DNA from: Emergomyces orientalis
Taxonomy: Eukaryota > Ascomycota > Eurotiomycetes > Onygenales > Ajellomycetaceae
DNA length: 64,000 nucleotides
Reading direction: 5' to 3'
Assembly: GCA_002110485.1 (NCBI GenBank)
Contig: MOWL01000001.1
Coordinates: 434,001 to 498,000 of the forward strand
Shown here: positions 26,295-36,600 of the stretch, piece after piece
Layout: each line of letters opens with the position of its first letter
How positions within the stretch are numbered: the first letter of the stretch is position 1
Position numbers and translations under genes: made by a program
Notes under the pieces: model-generated
Databases searched by the model: none
What the model was told of the DNA's origin: nothing
The model's input: only the letters and a program-made list of their open reading frames with translations

Positions 26295-27506
26295 CGTCCG
26301 GCGAGGGGCTGATGACTTCAATATTCGTGTACCTATCTGTTTTCTTGCGGAGGTTAATAGGCGATACCGCTTGATTTTTGGCAGGACCCCCGTTGACCTT
26401 AAGACATAGGGTTCCCTGTTCGCAAAGCTGTTTCCGCCTGCCTTCTTTTAATGTTCTGGTCAATCTTTTTTCCTTGGATGCCTCCGGCCTTAAAGGTCGG
26501 ACGCTGTATTTCACAAGACTGTGGAACTGCTTGGTTAAGAGAATGGTTTTCCCCCCCTCTTTCTCCTCTTTCTTGTCATCATTCATTCATTTATGTATTC
26601 TGTTACTTCCATCTACTGAAGGGGTATTCCTTTGAAAGCTTCGAAGTTCGTTGTTACCTTTCACCACTCATGAGACTACCAATATTTTAGGTTTCCTTTG
26701 CCAAGACAAAGATTTCAGGGAGCATAAAACATTGCACAAAGTGTGACGCCTTGATGATGAGATTGCTCTATGTTTCATAGGCTTATTTTTGCAAGATTTT
26801 ACTGTTCTTCTTTATATTTTGGTGAATTCTTATAGTGCTTTATGTCTATATTCATTAGCTGATTGCAGTTTAAGCGATTTTCAAAGAAAATTCCCTGGTG
26901 GGAAAATGAAAATTTTTAGCAGATCTTATGAGAAATTTTGCCGTAGTATTTCCGGTAGGGATATACAGGAATATGCAATGGATATCTTCGCTCAAAAAAA
27001 ATCAACAATAGAACTCGAAAGGCGAAGAAGAGGGGCCAGAAAACAATTGATTTTACCACATTCCGTATTGTTATTTCTTGTACGAGAAGCACTCCTCTCG
27101 CCCCTCTAGCCTGGACAAATAAATAAAATATATAAGTAGATAAAATATTAGCTCCAGTCACGATCTCGTAATAGTGTGAAACCAAAAGCTGCCAGCAATA
27201 ACAAAATATAAACGAAATCAAAGTGAGGAAAACAAAGCGTAAGCGTGAGAGGAAAACGAGGCGCAAATGTTAAAAAGACAGAACATCCTAGAAAATAGTT
27301 TACAAAAATCAGAGAGAAAAGCGGCAAAAAAAGCGCTCCATAAACAGAGATAGTTCCCAAAGATGAATAGAAAATAAGAAAAATGACATTATGGAGAAGG
27401 AGGTAGAGACATTTTCTTGGCATCCAATTTCCACGATGCTCTCTGCAGCTTTGCACCAAAGGTAATAATGAGCCGCACACAAACGTGGGAAAAGGTGTGG
27501 ATGTTG
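26295..27506. other. Intergenic 1.2 kb
   Basis: Short frames only. The left part is likely spacer, and the right part includes the 3' untranslated region of YIF1. Confidence 0.4.
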
Positions 27507-28742
27507 TTATGACGCCTTGGTAGCCCCTCCAACTTTGGACACCACTGCCGATGCAACTGGATCTTCTCGACTGAGGACCCACATGAAGATAAATTGGACG
27601 ATGTATGAGTAGATGAATAAGAATTGCGTGCGTCGATTGCGCTGTGAACGTGCAACTGTGGGCATAGTGCCTCCTCGCATCGGAGATTCGGCAGAGGAAT
27701 CCGGTAGAAGAACGTATTTCAGAGATCGGAGCTGTTGATGGCTTAGGTTAGTGTGGAAAAAATATAATGCAGCAAACTGTAACTAAACATGGGAACTTAC
27801 GAGGAAGAAGGCATTAGCAAGGAAGGTATAAGTAAATACAGTCCAGCCAACCCAGCTACCGGTCCCTTGTCCTGGTGTGAGAACTTCTGATGAGATGAGG
27901 GTTACAATGATGCCCACAAATTTATAGCCGGAATAGGCGACCAGATCCAGGAGTTGTGAATCATTGCTAATGCTAAGAATGTACATCGCAATTTTCAGAC
28001 ATAAAATTTCGAAAATGACTACCGCGAGGGCAGTCGTGGTGATAGAGCCTAATAGCTCAGGGTGGAAGACGCCGCGTAGACCTGCTAGAGCAGTCGACAA
28101 AATAATATACGTCAACAAAGCCATGGCAGGAATGTACATATCCGGTGAGTTGAGATCGTCTCGAGGAGGGAGATATATCGAGGTGTACTGAGTTTGTGTG
28201 ATTTGGCCATTTACACCAGGTTGTGCAGCATTTAACCTTGCCTGCTGGCGGGACCATGGTTTATGTCTCCATGGGAAAAGGACGAGCGTGATTTTATTGA
28301 GTACATATGAATTCGAGACGTTGAAATAGTGTTTTAAGGCTGGAATCGAGACATATCGGTTTAACTATTGAATTGGGCAGTCAGACTGACAAGCTCTAGC
28401 TTGAGAGGTGAGGGGGAAGTTTGAGAGCTTGACGATCTCTCAGCAGAATCATACGTTTTGTTCCATATATTCCTGTCCTGCCATCACAGCACTCTTTCCC
28501 ACCTGGAAACCCATCTGCGCTGTGGGATCCGAAATGAACCCGCCAAACCCAGGGGCAAACGTGCCGCTGCCGCCCTGCGCAGGCGCAGGCTGGTACGGGT
28601 TCCCATAGCTAGACGACTGGGAGTGCTGTGGAGCTGGAGGGGGCGGAGACCGCATCATCGGGACTGTAGACACATGCTGGGGTACTGGATGGTGGAGAGG
28701 AGGAGACTGAGCAGGCGCAGGAACAAAAGGAGTGCGGTGCAT
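27507..28742 (-). CDS. YIF1: Yif1/Hrf1 family ER-Golgi membrane protein, 358 aa
   Basis: Three exons on the minus strand: 28742-28455, 28364-27801, 27731-27507, giving 358 residues. Yif1 pairs with Yip1 in COPII vesicles and Golgi membranes and is needed for ER-to-Golgi transport. The N-terminus is a Pro/Gln-rich cytosolic tail, then FGGFISDPTAQMGFQVGKSA and YMEQN joined to LNRYVSIPALKHYFNVSNSY, the family hallmark just before the membrane domain. Five hydrophobic helices follow between about residues 160 and 350 (for example ALLTYIILSTALAGLRGVF and FIYSYIVQFIFMWVLS). Length and helix number fit the family. It is divergently arranged with the SRP receptor gene; the starts are 452 bp apart. 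Confidence 0.9.
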
Positions 28743-29194
28743 AGTGGGATAAAGAGTGGGTGGAAATTCGCATCGAAAGGCAACAGTGTCCCAAACGATG
28801 AGCTAGCGGCAAAGCGAAACGGTGGGGTTTGACACTGACAATGCTGTAGTCGAGTAGAGACAGCCTTACTTATCTCAAGGATGGAATGGAATGCAAGACG
28901 TTGGCGTCAGTGTTGCCCAGAGGTGGGTAGTAGTTGACATTCCGCTGCTGTTGATATTGCCGTCATCGCCAAAATGTTCGATGTGGTCAGTTCCCGCTGA
29001 CATAATACTACCTGCTGGCGCTTGCGGCGATCCTTCTCTTCCGCCCGCAACCCGAAGTCACACCAACTTCGCTCTTACGAAAGGACAGAATCGAACAGAA
29101 TAGAGGTTTCTGATAGGGGACAGTTGTTTATTTTCTTTTCTACAGAACACTTCTCTTGCGCTTGTTCGTTATTGTCTATTTACTGGTAGCCACC
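28743..29194. promoter_or_regulatory. Shared divergent promoter region of YIF1 and the SRP receptor alpha gene
   Basis: The two start codons face away from each other with 452 bp between them, so both promoters must lie in or overlap this interval. The right gene starts in the context GCCACCATG, an ideal initiation context. I did not recognise a specific factor site. Confidence 0.55.
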
Positions 29195-31284
29195 ATGCTC
29201 GACTCTTTCGAAATCATAACCACCTCCGGCGTTGTCCTTTGGTCAAGATCGTATGCTCCGGTGGGAGTCCAAATCATCAATAGCTTGATTAACGATGTGT
29301 TTATTGAAGAGAAATTTCAGCAAGAGGCTGGCTCGGGTATCGTGGCTCCAAGATACAAAAAAGAAAAATACACGTTGAAGTGGAAGCGAGCAAAGGATCT
29401 TGGCTTGATCTTCGTGGTATGTTTATCACTCCATAAACGTCTTCTTATTATACGTTGGGCAACAATTAATATGAAATTTTGTGAGCTTGGCTCTAGGCGG
29501 TCTACCAATCTCTGCTTCATTTAACCTGGATAGACGAACTTCTCGAGAATATCAAAACGATCTTTGTGGAGATGTATAAGGAGCAACTCAAGCAACCAAA
29601 TTCCCGAATTATCGAATATCCGTTTGACAAGTACTTTGATCAGCAAGTAAAGGAGCTGGAATCTGCAGCTGGAACAGCTGTTGAAAACCGACCTTCTCTG
29701 TTGGGTGAGAACAAAAAGGATAGGCTTGTCGATGCAGATAACGGAGGCCCACCTCCACCTCCAATCCCTGGTCTCCTCCCTGGTAGGTTGTCTTCCGGAC
29801 TATCATTTTAGTTTTTGACATACTAACTTTCACCAGCGCAGCAACATGCTGCGCGGGCCATGGCGAACTCAAATGAGAGTTCGCCTTCCCAAACTCCAGA
29901 GGCATCCAGACCAGCTACACCTAACCACATCCTTACTGCGAAAACTGGACCAGGCGGTCGTACCTCACGGCGTGCACGCAAAGCTGCGTACGCAAATGCA
30001 AATATTTCGTCTGGCGAAGACACTATTAAGAAGGCAAAGAGTGCAAAATCGGGCGTCAAAAAAATGCGCAAATGGGACACGGAGGGATTTGCGGACGATG
30101 ATGATGGCGAAATTCTGGATTATTCCGCTTCCAATGTGAATGGTTCCGAATCAGAGGAAATAGCTGCCCCTCCGGTAGAAGCTGTTGATCAGGATTCGTG
30201 GGGAACAAAGACTAAAAAGGGCCAATTTGTACTGAAGGACCTGGGTGATGAAGTCCACTCTATTCTGCAAAATGCAGGTGCCGCCAAGGGTAAAGCCAGT
30301 GCGTCCAATGGTGTTGTAGGCTCCAGCTTGGGTGCTATTAGCGGCCTTTTCCGAAATATTGTTGGTGGTAAGGTCTTAACAACAGCAGACCTTGGAAAAC
30401 CCCTCAAGGCCATGGAGGAACACTTGTTGAAGAAGAATGTTGCACGCGAAGCAGCTGTTCGTCTATGTGATGGTGTTGAACAGGAATTGGTTGGGAAAAA
30501 GACAGGAAGTTTTCAGAGCATCGACTCCGCTCTTCGATCCGCGATGGAATCGTCGCTGCGCAAAATCCTCACGCCAACATCGTCGTTGGATCTTCTCCGG
30601 GAAATCGAAGCCGTCACGTCGCCATCAAACGGCCAAAAACAGCGCCGCCCATACGTCATCTCTATTGTCGGGGTGAACGGCGTTGGAAAATCCACCAATC
30701 TTAGCAAAATCTGCTTCTTTTTGCTCCAGAATAACTATCGCGTGCTTATCGCGGCTTGCGACACGTTCCGTTCTGGTGCAGTCGAACAGCTTCGCGTGCA
30801 TGCGCGCAACTTAAAAGAATTAAGCTCTCGGGAGAATGTTGGGCAAGTGGAGTTATACGAAAAGGGTTACGGTAAAGATGCAGCAAACGTAGCCAAGGAC
30901 GCAGTAAGCTATGGTGCCACGAATAACTTTGACGTTGTCCTCATCGATACAGCTGGCCGTCGACACAACGACCAGCGCCTCATGTCTTCCCTAGAGAAGT
31001 TTGCGAAGTTTGCGCAACCTGATAAAATTTTCATGGTGGGTGAGGCTCTTGTTGGTACGGACAGTGTCATGCAAGCTCGAAACTTCAACCAAGCTTTTGG
31101 TGCTGGGAGAGGACTTGATGGATTCATAATCAGCAAATGTGATACGGTGGGGGATATGGTTGGCACGCTTGTCAGTATGGTCCATGCCACTGGGATCCCA
31201 ATTGTTTTCCTGGGTATTGGGCAACATTATGGTGATCTGAGAGGATTGAGCGTTCCTTGGGCAGTGGGGCTTCTGATGAAGTAA
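29195..31284 (+). CDS. SRP101: Signal recognition particle receptor alpha subunit, 651 aa
   Basis: Exons 29195-29416, 29497-29782, 29837-31284 give 651 residues. The protein docks ribosome-nascent chain-SRP complexes at the ER through GTP-dependent pairing with SRP54. The N-terminal SRX domain (residues 1-about 130, MLDSFEIITTSGVVLWSRSY) binds the beta subunit. A charged linker follows with basic and acidic patches and the RKWDTEGF-like segment KMRKWDTEGFADDDDGEI. The NG domain shows G1 VGVNGVGKSTNLSKI (about 445), the DTFRSGAVEQL motif, DTAGRRHNDQ (about 539), SKCDTVGDMVG and GIGQHYGDLR near the C-terminus. Length agrees with the family. The frame extends upstream of the chosen ATG only via TTG; the chosen ATG has a perfect GCCACC context. 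Confidence 0.95.
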
Positions 31285-32271
31285 ACTCTTCTACCCAGCC
31301 TCCCTGCGCTGCCTATTCGGGGATATTCAGTCTACGATTGTAAATTTTGATATTCCCATCTTTTAATTGCGTCGGTGGTTTTCTTATTCTACATTGAACT
31401 TAACTTGAATAGGGTAATTTTAGCTATTATTGCTTGAAGCCATGTTACCTCAAACAAACATCTTTCTCCTATTATTATTTTATCCCGTCGATACTTGACG
31501 CTCCTAAAATGACATAACCCACAGCCATTTCGTAAATTCCGTACTTGTCGTCTCAATCTAATGCCGCCCACGGCATGCTCTGCTGGTGTCGAATTGGGAG
31601 GCAACAATACTAAAATGTACCAGCCTACCTAGGTACTTCCCACCGCTGCAACAAGGGCCGCATCTCGCGGGAAAATTTAACATTTAACTAAGATATAAAC
31701 AAGAAACCCCGGAGAATAATGAAAGTTTAAATATTAAAGTTGTGGAGCCTGCCAGAAAAAGCATTTTCATATTCATTTTTTTCAGTCCGAGATTTTGATA
31801 TTCCGAATGAAGATAATGCCCATTGGTTCCTTGAGTCTAAATTTAGTACAAAGCCTATTTTGCGGGGCTTCACAACTTTAAATCAACCCCTGGGAAAACT
31901 CCGGGCGCGGTAAATTTCCCTTCTTGGACATCCGTTAGGCGTCCGTTTCTAGTTTAGCTACCCTCAGGGTTTATCGAACAAGGTTCCGTGCCTTGTTTTT
32001 GCTTTTTCCTGGGGGCTTGTTAATATCCAATGGGCTTCAGCCAGATATTGGGTCATCCACGAAAGCGTCGCTCTTTTCTCTGGCCGCCTTGACGATTTGT
32101 GACTGGTTCATACAGATATGATAAACCTCTTTATTCGACTAGTTCGTGTGCTCCATGCTGCAGCGCCTTTCGCAGCAATGGACGATCCTCGCTTTATATA
32201 GCCATTTGACTTCACCTTAGGGTAACTAGTGGTGGGGAATCGACAGTGCTATGCGAAATCGCAAAAGCACA
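31285..32271. other. Intergenic 1 kb, no gene seen
   Basis: Contains the 3' end of the SRP receptor transcript and AT-rich spacer. No coding segment recognised. Confidence 0.4.
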
Positions 32272-32315
32272 TCGTTATTCTAGGTTAATTCAGTCGTTAT
32301 TCTAGGTTAATTCAG
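32272..32315. repeat. Tandem duplication of a 22-bp unit
   Basis: Two exact copies of TCGTTATTCTAGGTTAATTC-AG (22 bp), the second ending 26 bp before the left end of the mariner element. A partial third start (CTGTTAT) follows. Confidence 0.85.
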
Positions 32316-32341
32316 CTGTTATCGGAATGCGGATAAGATTA

Positions 32342-32369
32342 CGGAGGTTCATCTCAAAAGTTCTTTCCC
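32342..32369 (+). repeat. Left terminal inverted repeat of the mariner element
   Basis: 28 bases, exact reverse complement of 33795-33822, adjoining the TA at 32340-32341. Confidence 0.95.
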
Positions 32370-32486
32370 GCCAAGGCACTATATAACGCCACTAAATTGA
32401 ATTTCCCACAAATCTGCTTCATCAAAAATAGGTTCAAATCTGCAGTAGAGATGGTATTTTCATTTCTCATTAAATTACTTATCAAG

Positions 32487-33728
32487 ATGACTTCTAATAC
32501 TGATATTACAACGCATTCTCTAGTGATTACTCTTAAATCTATTGCTCAAAAGACCTCTCTTGAAATATCCCGCATTACTGGTATATCTGTTCGTACAATC
32601 AATCTTATATATGCTCGAGCAATCGAATGAGGATTTGATCCAAATATTCAACTCATTGTCATTAAGAATATCTATCTCAAAGATGCTTCTCACTCTGGCA
32701 GACCTTTCAAACAGACACCTGAAGTTCAACAGCAGATTATTTTCAAGGTGTGAATCAATTGCTACAGTCATGAGAAAACCTGTGCTGATATTGCAGGTGA
32801 ACTCAGTCAAGAAGAATTCAATATTTCAGCTCAGAAGACAAAGCCAACTTGAAAGTTGAGTTTGACTAAAAGAATGAAAGAAGAATGACTTCAATTCTGC
32901 TTAGCACATAAGAATTGAACTCTTGAGAATTGAAAATTGATTATTTAATCTGATGAGATCTCTGTTATTCTTCTACATCAACATGATGAATATCAAATAT
33001 GACAAATCAAAGATGAGATCTTTGTATAAAGTTGTATTTGTGAATGATGAAAAGACTTTTCTGAGTTCATGTTTTAAGAGTGCTTTTTTTATGATAAGAA
33101 AGATCTCTGTCATTGCTGACTTTCTGAAACTGCTGCTGAGAAGGCTCAATCTCTTACAGATATTGAAGCTTTAAATACAGAATTAGAGCCTCTTCTAAAG
33201 AAGAAATGAGAATTGAAGAATGAAATGAGACAGTTCAATCTTTGTCAACTATCTGGTGTCAAATCTACATGAAAATGGAATAAGAAATCCAGCAAGCTTT
33301 CCCATGACATGAACAGTGGCATAGACTGGTATAGATATCAGAAAAAAGTTCTCATTTCAAAGCTCTTTTTCTTTGCTAAAGAATGTGAAAAAGAACACTC
33401 AGGTACAATTATTCAAGAGAATAAGATTTCTGCTCATGATCACTATATTCAATGCTGAATATATGATATATACAATGTTCAACAAATGCTCTGGCCAGGT
33501 AATTCTCCAGATCTTAATTCAATAGAACCTTGCTGGCCCTGAATGAAGCGCAAGACCACACAAAAGGGTGCACCAAAGAGCTGGGCAGAAGCAATTAAGA
33601 CATGGAAGCAGTGTTGGAAAGACCTTCCGCAGGAGACTATACAAGCATGAATAGAGCAGATTCCTACTCATATTCAAAAGATTATAGAGCTAGAAGGTGG
33701 AAATGAATATAAAGAAGGCCGCAGATAA
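32487..33728 (+). pseudogene. Tc1/mariner transposase, killed by point mutations
   Basis: Read in one frame from ATG 32487 to TAA 33728 the region is 414 codons with no net frameshift, but I count about 18 internal stops: about 15 TGA, 3 TAA and no TAG. A helix-turn-helix segment lies near the N-terminus (TSLEISRITGISVRTINLIY). Further on, catalytic-domain landmarks remain: SDEISVILL for the first DDE/D aspartate region, SEFMF-stop-ECFFYD, ENKISAHDHYIQ, and WPGNSPDLNSIEPCWP before the last acidic residue. The C-terminus ends IIELEGGNEYKEGRR. Stops sit where Trp or Arg is expected (for example NSIEPCWP-stop-MKR), which fits TGG or CGA changed to TGA. The copy cannot encode an active enzyme. 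Confidence 0.88.
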
Positions 33729-33794
33729 TTGTATATAGATTATATGATATAGAATGCTTGCTATCAAATTAGATTTTTGTGGCGTTTTTAGTAT

Positions 33795-33822
33795 GGGAAA
33801 GAACTTTTGAGATGAACCTCCG
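33795..33822 (-). repeat. Right terminal inverted repeat of the mariner element
   Basis: 28 bases, exact reverse complement of the left repeat, adjoining the TA at 33823-33824. Confidence 0.95.
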
Positions 33823-33824
33823 TA

Positions 33825-34622
33825 CTCACTGGTAATAGCTAAGAAAACGTGGAGATATTAGTCGGCGTATATCCCAGTCTAAGTTGATTATTGCTGCTGG
33901 ACACGATACTATAATTACACCCTGTTCCATAATTGTGTTCAAGGGCACCCTCCCAAGTCTAGCAAAGCTGAGGTGAGGTATACGCAGGCCTTTGTTGGAA
34001 AGGTGTGAGTATGCATATGGCTATACTGCTCTATGGAATTCCCATATGCCCGCTAAATCCAGCATACGCAAAAAGGGAAAGCAGCCGAGAAATAAGAATA
34101 AAATGAAATCAAAAAGCTTACTACTCGGATACGTCTTACAAACGTCATCTATGTCAGAGTTACAGTTGAATGTGGTGCAAATAAAAAATATATAGAAGTG
34201 CGTGAAAGATATGACTGGCGTATGTTGTCTTAATGAAGTGCGATTATGATTCAGGATCGAAACCACACTGAAACTTTTTCCAGCCAAAAATTGAAATTAT
34301 GTTCAATTTTTTTTGAACGAAGTTCAACAGTATGCGTTATCCAGCCATGGATCTATCAGATCGTTTCCATTCACAGTTAGCTGTCTGCATTGGGTTAGCG
34401 CGGCGCCAAATGGTGGAATGTTGGATTTTCTGGGGTTGATGACATCTTTGGGGAATGTTTCTGCAAAAGTCTCCAGCAAAGGACTGGGGAAGCAAATCGA
34501 CAAAAGCTTCATCCTGTATTATATGTTTTCCACCCTCCTTTTGTTTCTCAATATTAACGACTCCGGACTCGGCCGTTTCAAAAGATTGCGCGCCGTCTCT
34601 CTGAATATTGCGAGTTTCGAAG
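33825..34622. other. Intergenic 0.8 kb
   Basis: Spacer between the transposon and the copia-protease-like gene; short frames on both strands without recognisable content. The last 100 bp is probably the leader of the following gene. Confidence 0.35.
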
Positions 34623-35460
34623 ATGGGAAAGACTAAAACCAATCAACGATCCGACCTGTGTTGCCCAGACTGGGTGTTCTCCAACAATTCCAATGTCCAG
34701 TAAGTACCATGTGTTTGGCAGGATTCTCCACTGGAGCGCGAGCCCCACTGACTTGCACAGCGTCGCCAAGGACCGATCGTGGTTCGCCGAATATATTCCT
34801 TTCAAAACGGAGCTGCGTGACATCTACGGAATGATGGAGAAGCCTATACCTGTTGTTGGCATTGGTACCGTCGAGCTCGTTACAAAATGCTCGCCGAACC
34901 AAACTGGTCCAGGCTCCAGGGCCATTTTGCATCTTACAAACGTTCTCCATGCTCCATCCATCATGTGTAATATCCTAGGTGGCCCCCTTTTCAATGATTA
35001 TGAAGTTACCATGGGCGGCGAGACGAATTCTGCTTCATCAGGCTCAATAACAGATTCGGAAGGTCGATGTGTCGCGTATTTCGATAGCAGGAAACGATGG
35101 TTCCAAGTCAGGCCCTGCGGCCCGCCATATGGCCCACAACTTGGGCCCACCGCCTTCGAGGAAGGGAAATATTATATGATCAATGCCTTATGGCCTGCTT
35201 CCGAGCAGCAAAGGTGGCGCGATTACCCGACCAAAGCTGTTGCTGTTCTTGAGAATCCAGGATATACATCGGAAGAAAAGGCTTGGCTGAAGCAACATTA
35301 CAAAAAAGAATTTAATTTTTTGCGTGTGTATGGTTTGAAATTTAACAAAAACGAGGATCGCGAAGAGGGTCGACGGATTATGCGGGCGATGATGCAGGCC
35401 GAAGAAGAAAAGGAAGACGATAACGAAAAGGGCAGGCCAAGAAAGCGAGTTCGGAGGTAA
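34623..35460 (+). CDS. Gene related to the copia-type retrotransposon protease region, 258 aa, probably domesticated
   Basis: Two exons, 34623-34699 and 34761-35460, with a 61-bp GTAAGT...CACAG intron; the junction reads NV-H-VAKDRSWF. The start CCPDWVFSNNSNVHVAKDRS, then VVGIGTVELVTK and LHLTNVLHAPSIMCNILG, follows the order of the copia/TNT1 Pol protease-like beta-barrel: W-x-x-S/D..., G-x-G, N/D-V-L-x-P/A. In active copia proteases the first motif is D-S-G-A/C; here the equivalent place reads N-N-S-N, so the catalytic aspartate is absent. There is no integrase or reverse transcriptase downstream; instead the gene ends in a Glu/Lys-rich tail (EEEKEDDNEKGRPRKRVRR), possibly a nuclear signal. 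The clean intron and frame argue for a host gene under selection rather than a relic. Function unknown. Confidence 0.7.
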
Positions 35461-36051
35461 TGGATCGATTGCCGCCACGTGACAGCAATTGAACGTTGCT
35501 GCATTAACAAGGACAAGAGTCATTCCCATGTTGTTTTTATGCTCACCAAGCGGCTGAAGTTTTATGACAACAAGGATTATCAGTAAACAGAAGCAAATCT
35601 GTGATTTTCCATGGTAAACGAACGTAAACGGTGAAAACAAGGAGTCGACAAGGCAGGAAATTCCATTTGAATGTTCATGATTTTGGTCTCATCGGCGTAG
35701 CAAAGCTGTCTCAAAAAAAAAATAAGGATACATAGCTTACGTCCGCAGAGTTACCTTTAGATATAGTCTTCTATTTTAGAGATGGTAGCTATGATGAGGC
35801 GAGGGTCACGACTATTTTTTAGAAAGAACTCACATATATTAGTTTTACAAGTTTCAGTAGCTCATTGAAACCTATCGCACTTGACAAACATGCTCAACGC
35901 GAGCAAGAAAAAACTAACACGGTCCAAGCACTGCACAAGAGGGATTTCACAAAAGCATTTCGTCTCATCTCAGGTTGTAGCGGCTGAGTAGTACTCAGAT
36001 TTTGAAGACCCATAGGGGGCAGCTATTGCGCCCGTTTTCCTCCTAGATAAC

Positions 36052-36600
36052 TTAATCATCTGAATCGATTGGAGGAGGCTCCCAGTGTCGTAGCATTTGC
36101 TGAACAGCCGCGGCCCACTCCTCTGTGCATGCATCTGACAGCTGCTCCATCTCCGTCGTGGTTGGAGCTCTTCCTCCCCACATCGCTGGGTCTGCAGCAA
36201 TATCCCTCGCGTGCTTAGGAATTAATTGCCTTTCCGTTTTTCAAATAATCAGTTTACTTGTCTATTTTCAACGAGGAAAGAAAATGACCTACTGTTCCTG
36301 TATTTTAGAAAGAACAAGCCAACAGCAGTTCCAGCTCCGGGAGCGATTGGGGTCACTAGTGGTCAGGCCTTTGGCGTCGTCAAGACACTCAGAGCTGAAA
36401 GGATAGTTTTTCGTAAGGTATCTCAACTCGCTGAGGAGGTTGTTTGAGCAGACGTAGTACAGCCATGCCTCTGAGAGAGGCTCGGTGACTTCCGCAGGGT
36501 CATACTGGGCAAGAGCTCTCTCCGCACTGCGCAATTCTGTTATTGTATTGATGCGATGAGTGCGCAGGGCGTTGATGAGATGCTCTTTATTTTGCTGCAT
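36052..36600 (-). CDS. Small orphan protein, 161 aa
   Basis: Two exons on the minus strand, 36600-36293 and 36229-36052, with a 63-bp GTAGGT...AAAG intron; the joined frame gives 161 residues. The N-terminal part is helical (MQQNKEHLINALRTHRINTI) and contains repeated Leu/Glu/Arg spacing; the C-terminal part has DIAADPAMWGGRAPTTTEME and a final acidic IDSDD. I do not recognise a family. The clean splice, good codon flow across the junction and lack of internal stops support a real gene. It lies next to the copia-protease-like gene, tail-to-tail. No signal peptide or membrane segment is seen, so it is probably cytosolic or nuclear. Confidence 0.6.

Larger units (their letters stand above)
32342..33822. 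mobile_element. Tc1/mariner-type transposon, non-autonomous by decay, 1481 bp
   Basis: A 28-bp perfect terminal inverted repeat begins CGGAGGTTCATC at 32342-32369 and is matched by its reverse complement at 33795-33822. The element is flanked on both sides by TA (32340-32341 and 33823-33824), the standard target duplication of the Tc1/mariner superfamily. Length and a single internal transposase frame fit the superfamily. The perfect repeats suggest a relatively recent insertion, yet the transposase is full of stops, so mutation was fast or targeted. CpG is absent by eye from about 32632 to 33546. Confidence 0.93.
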
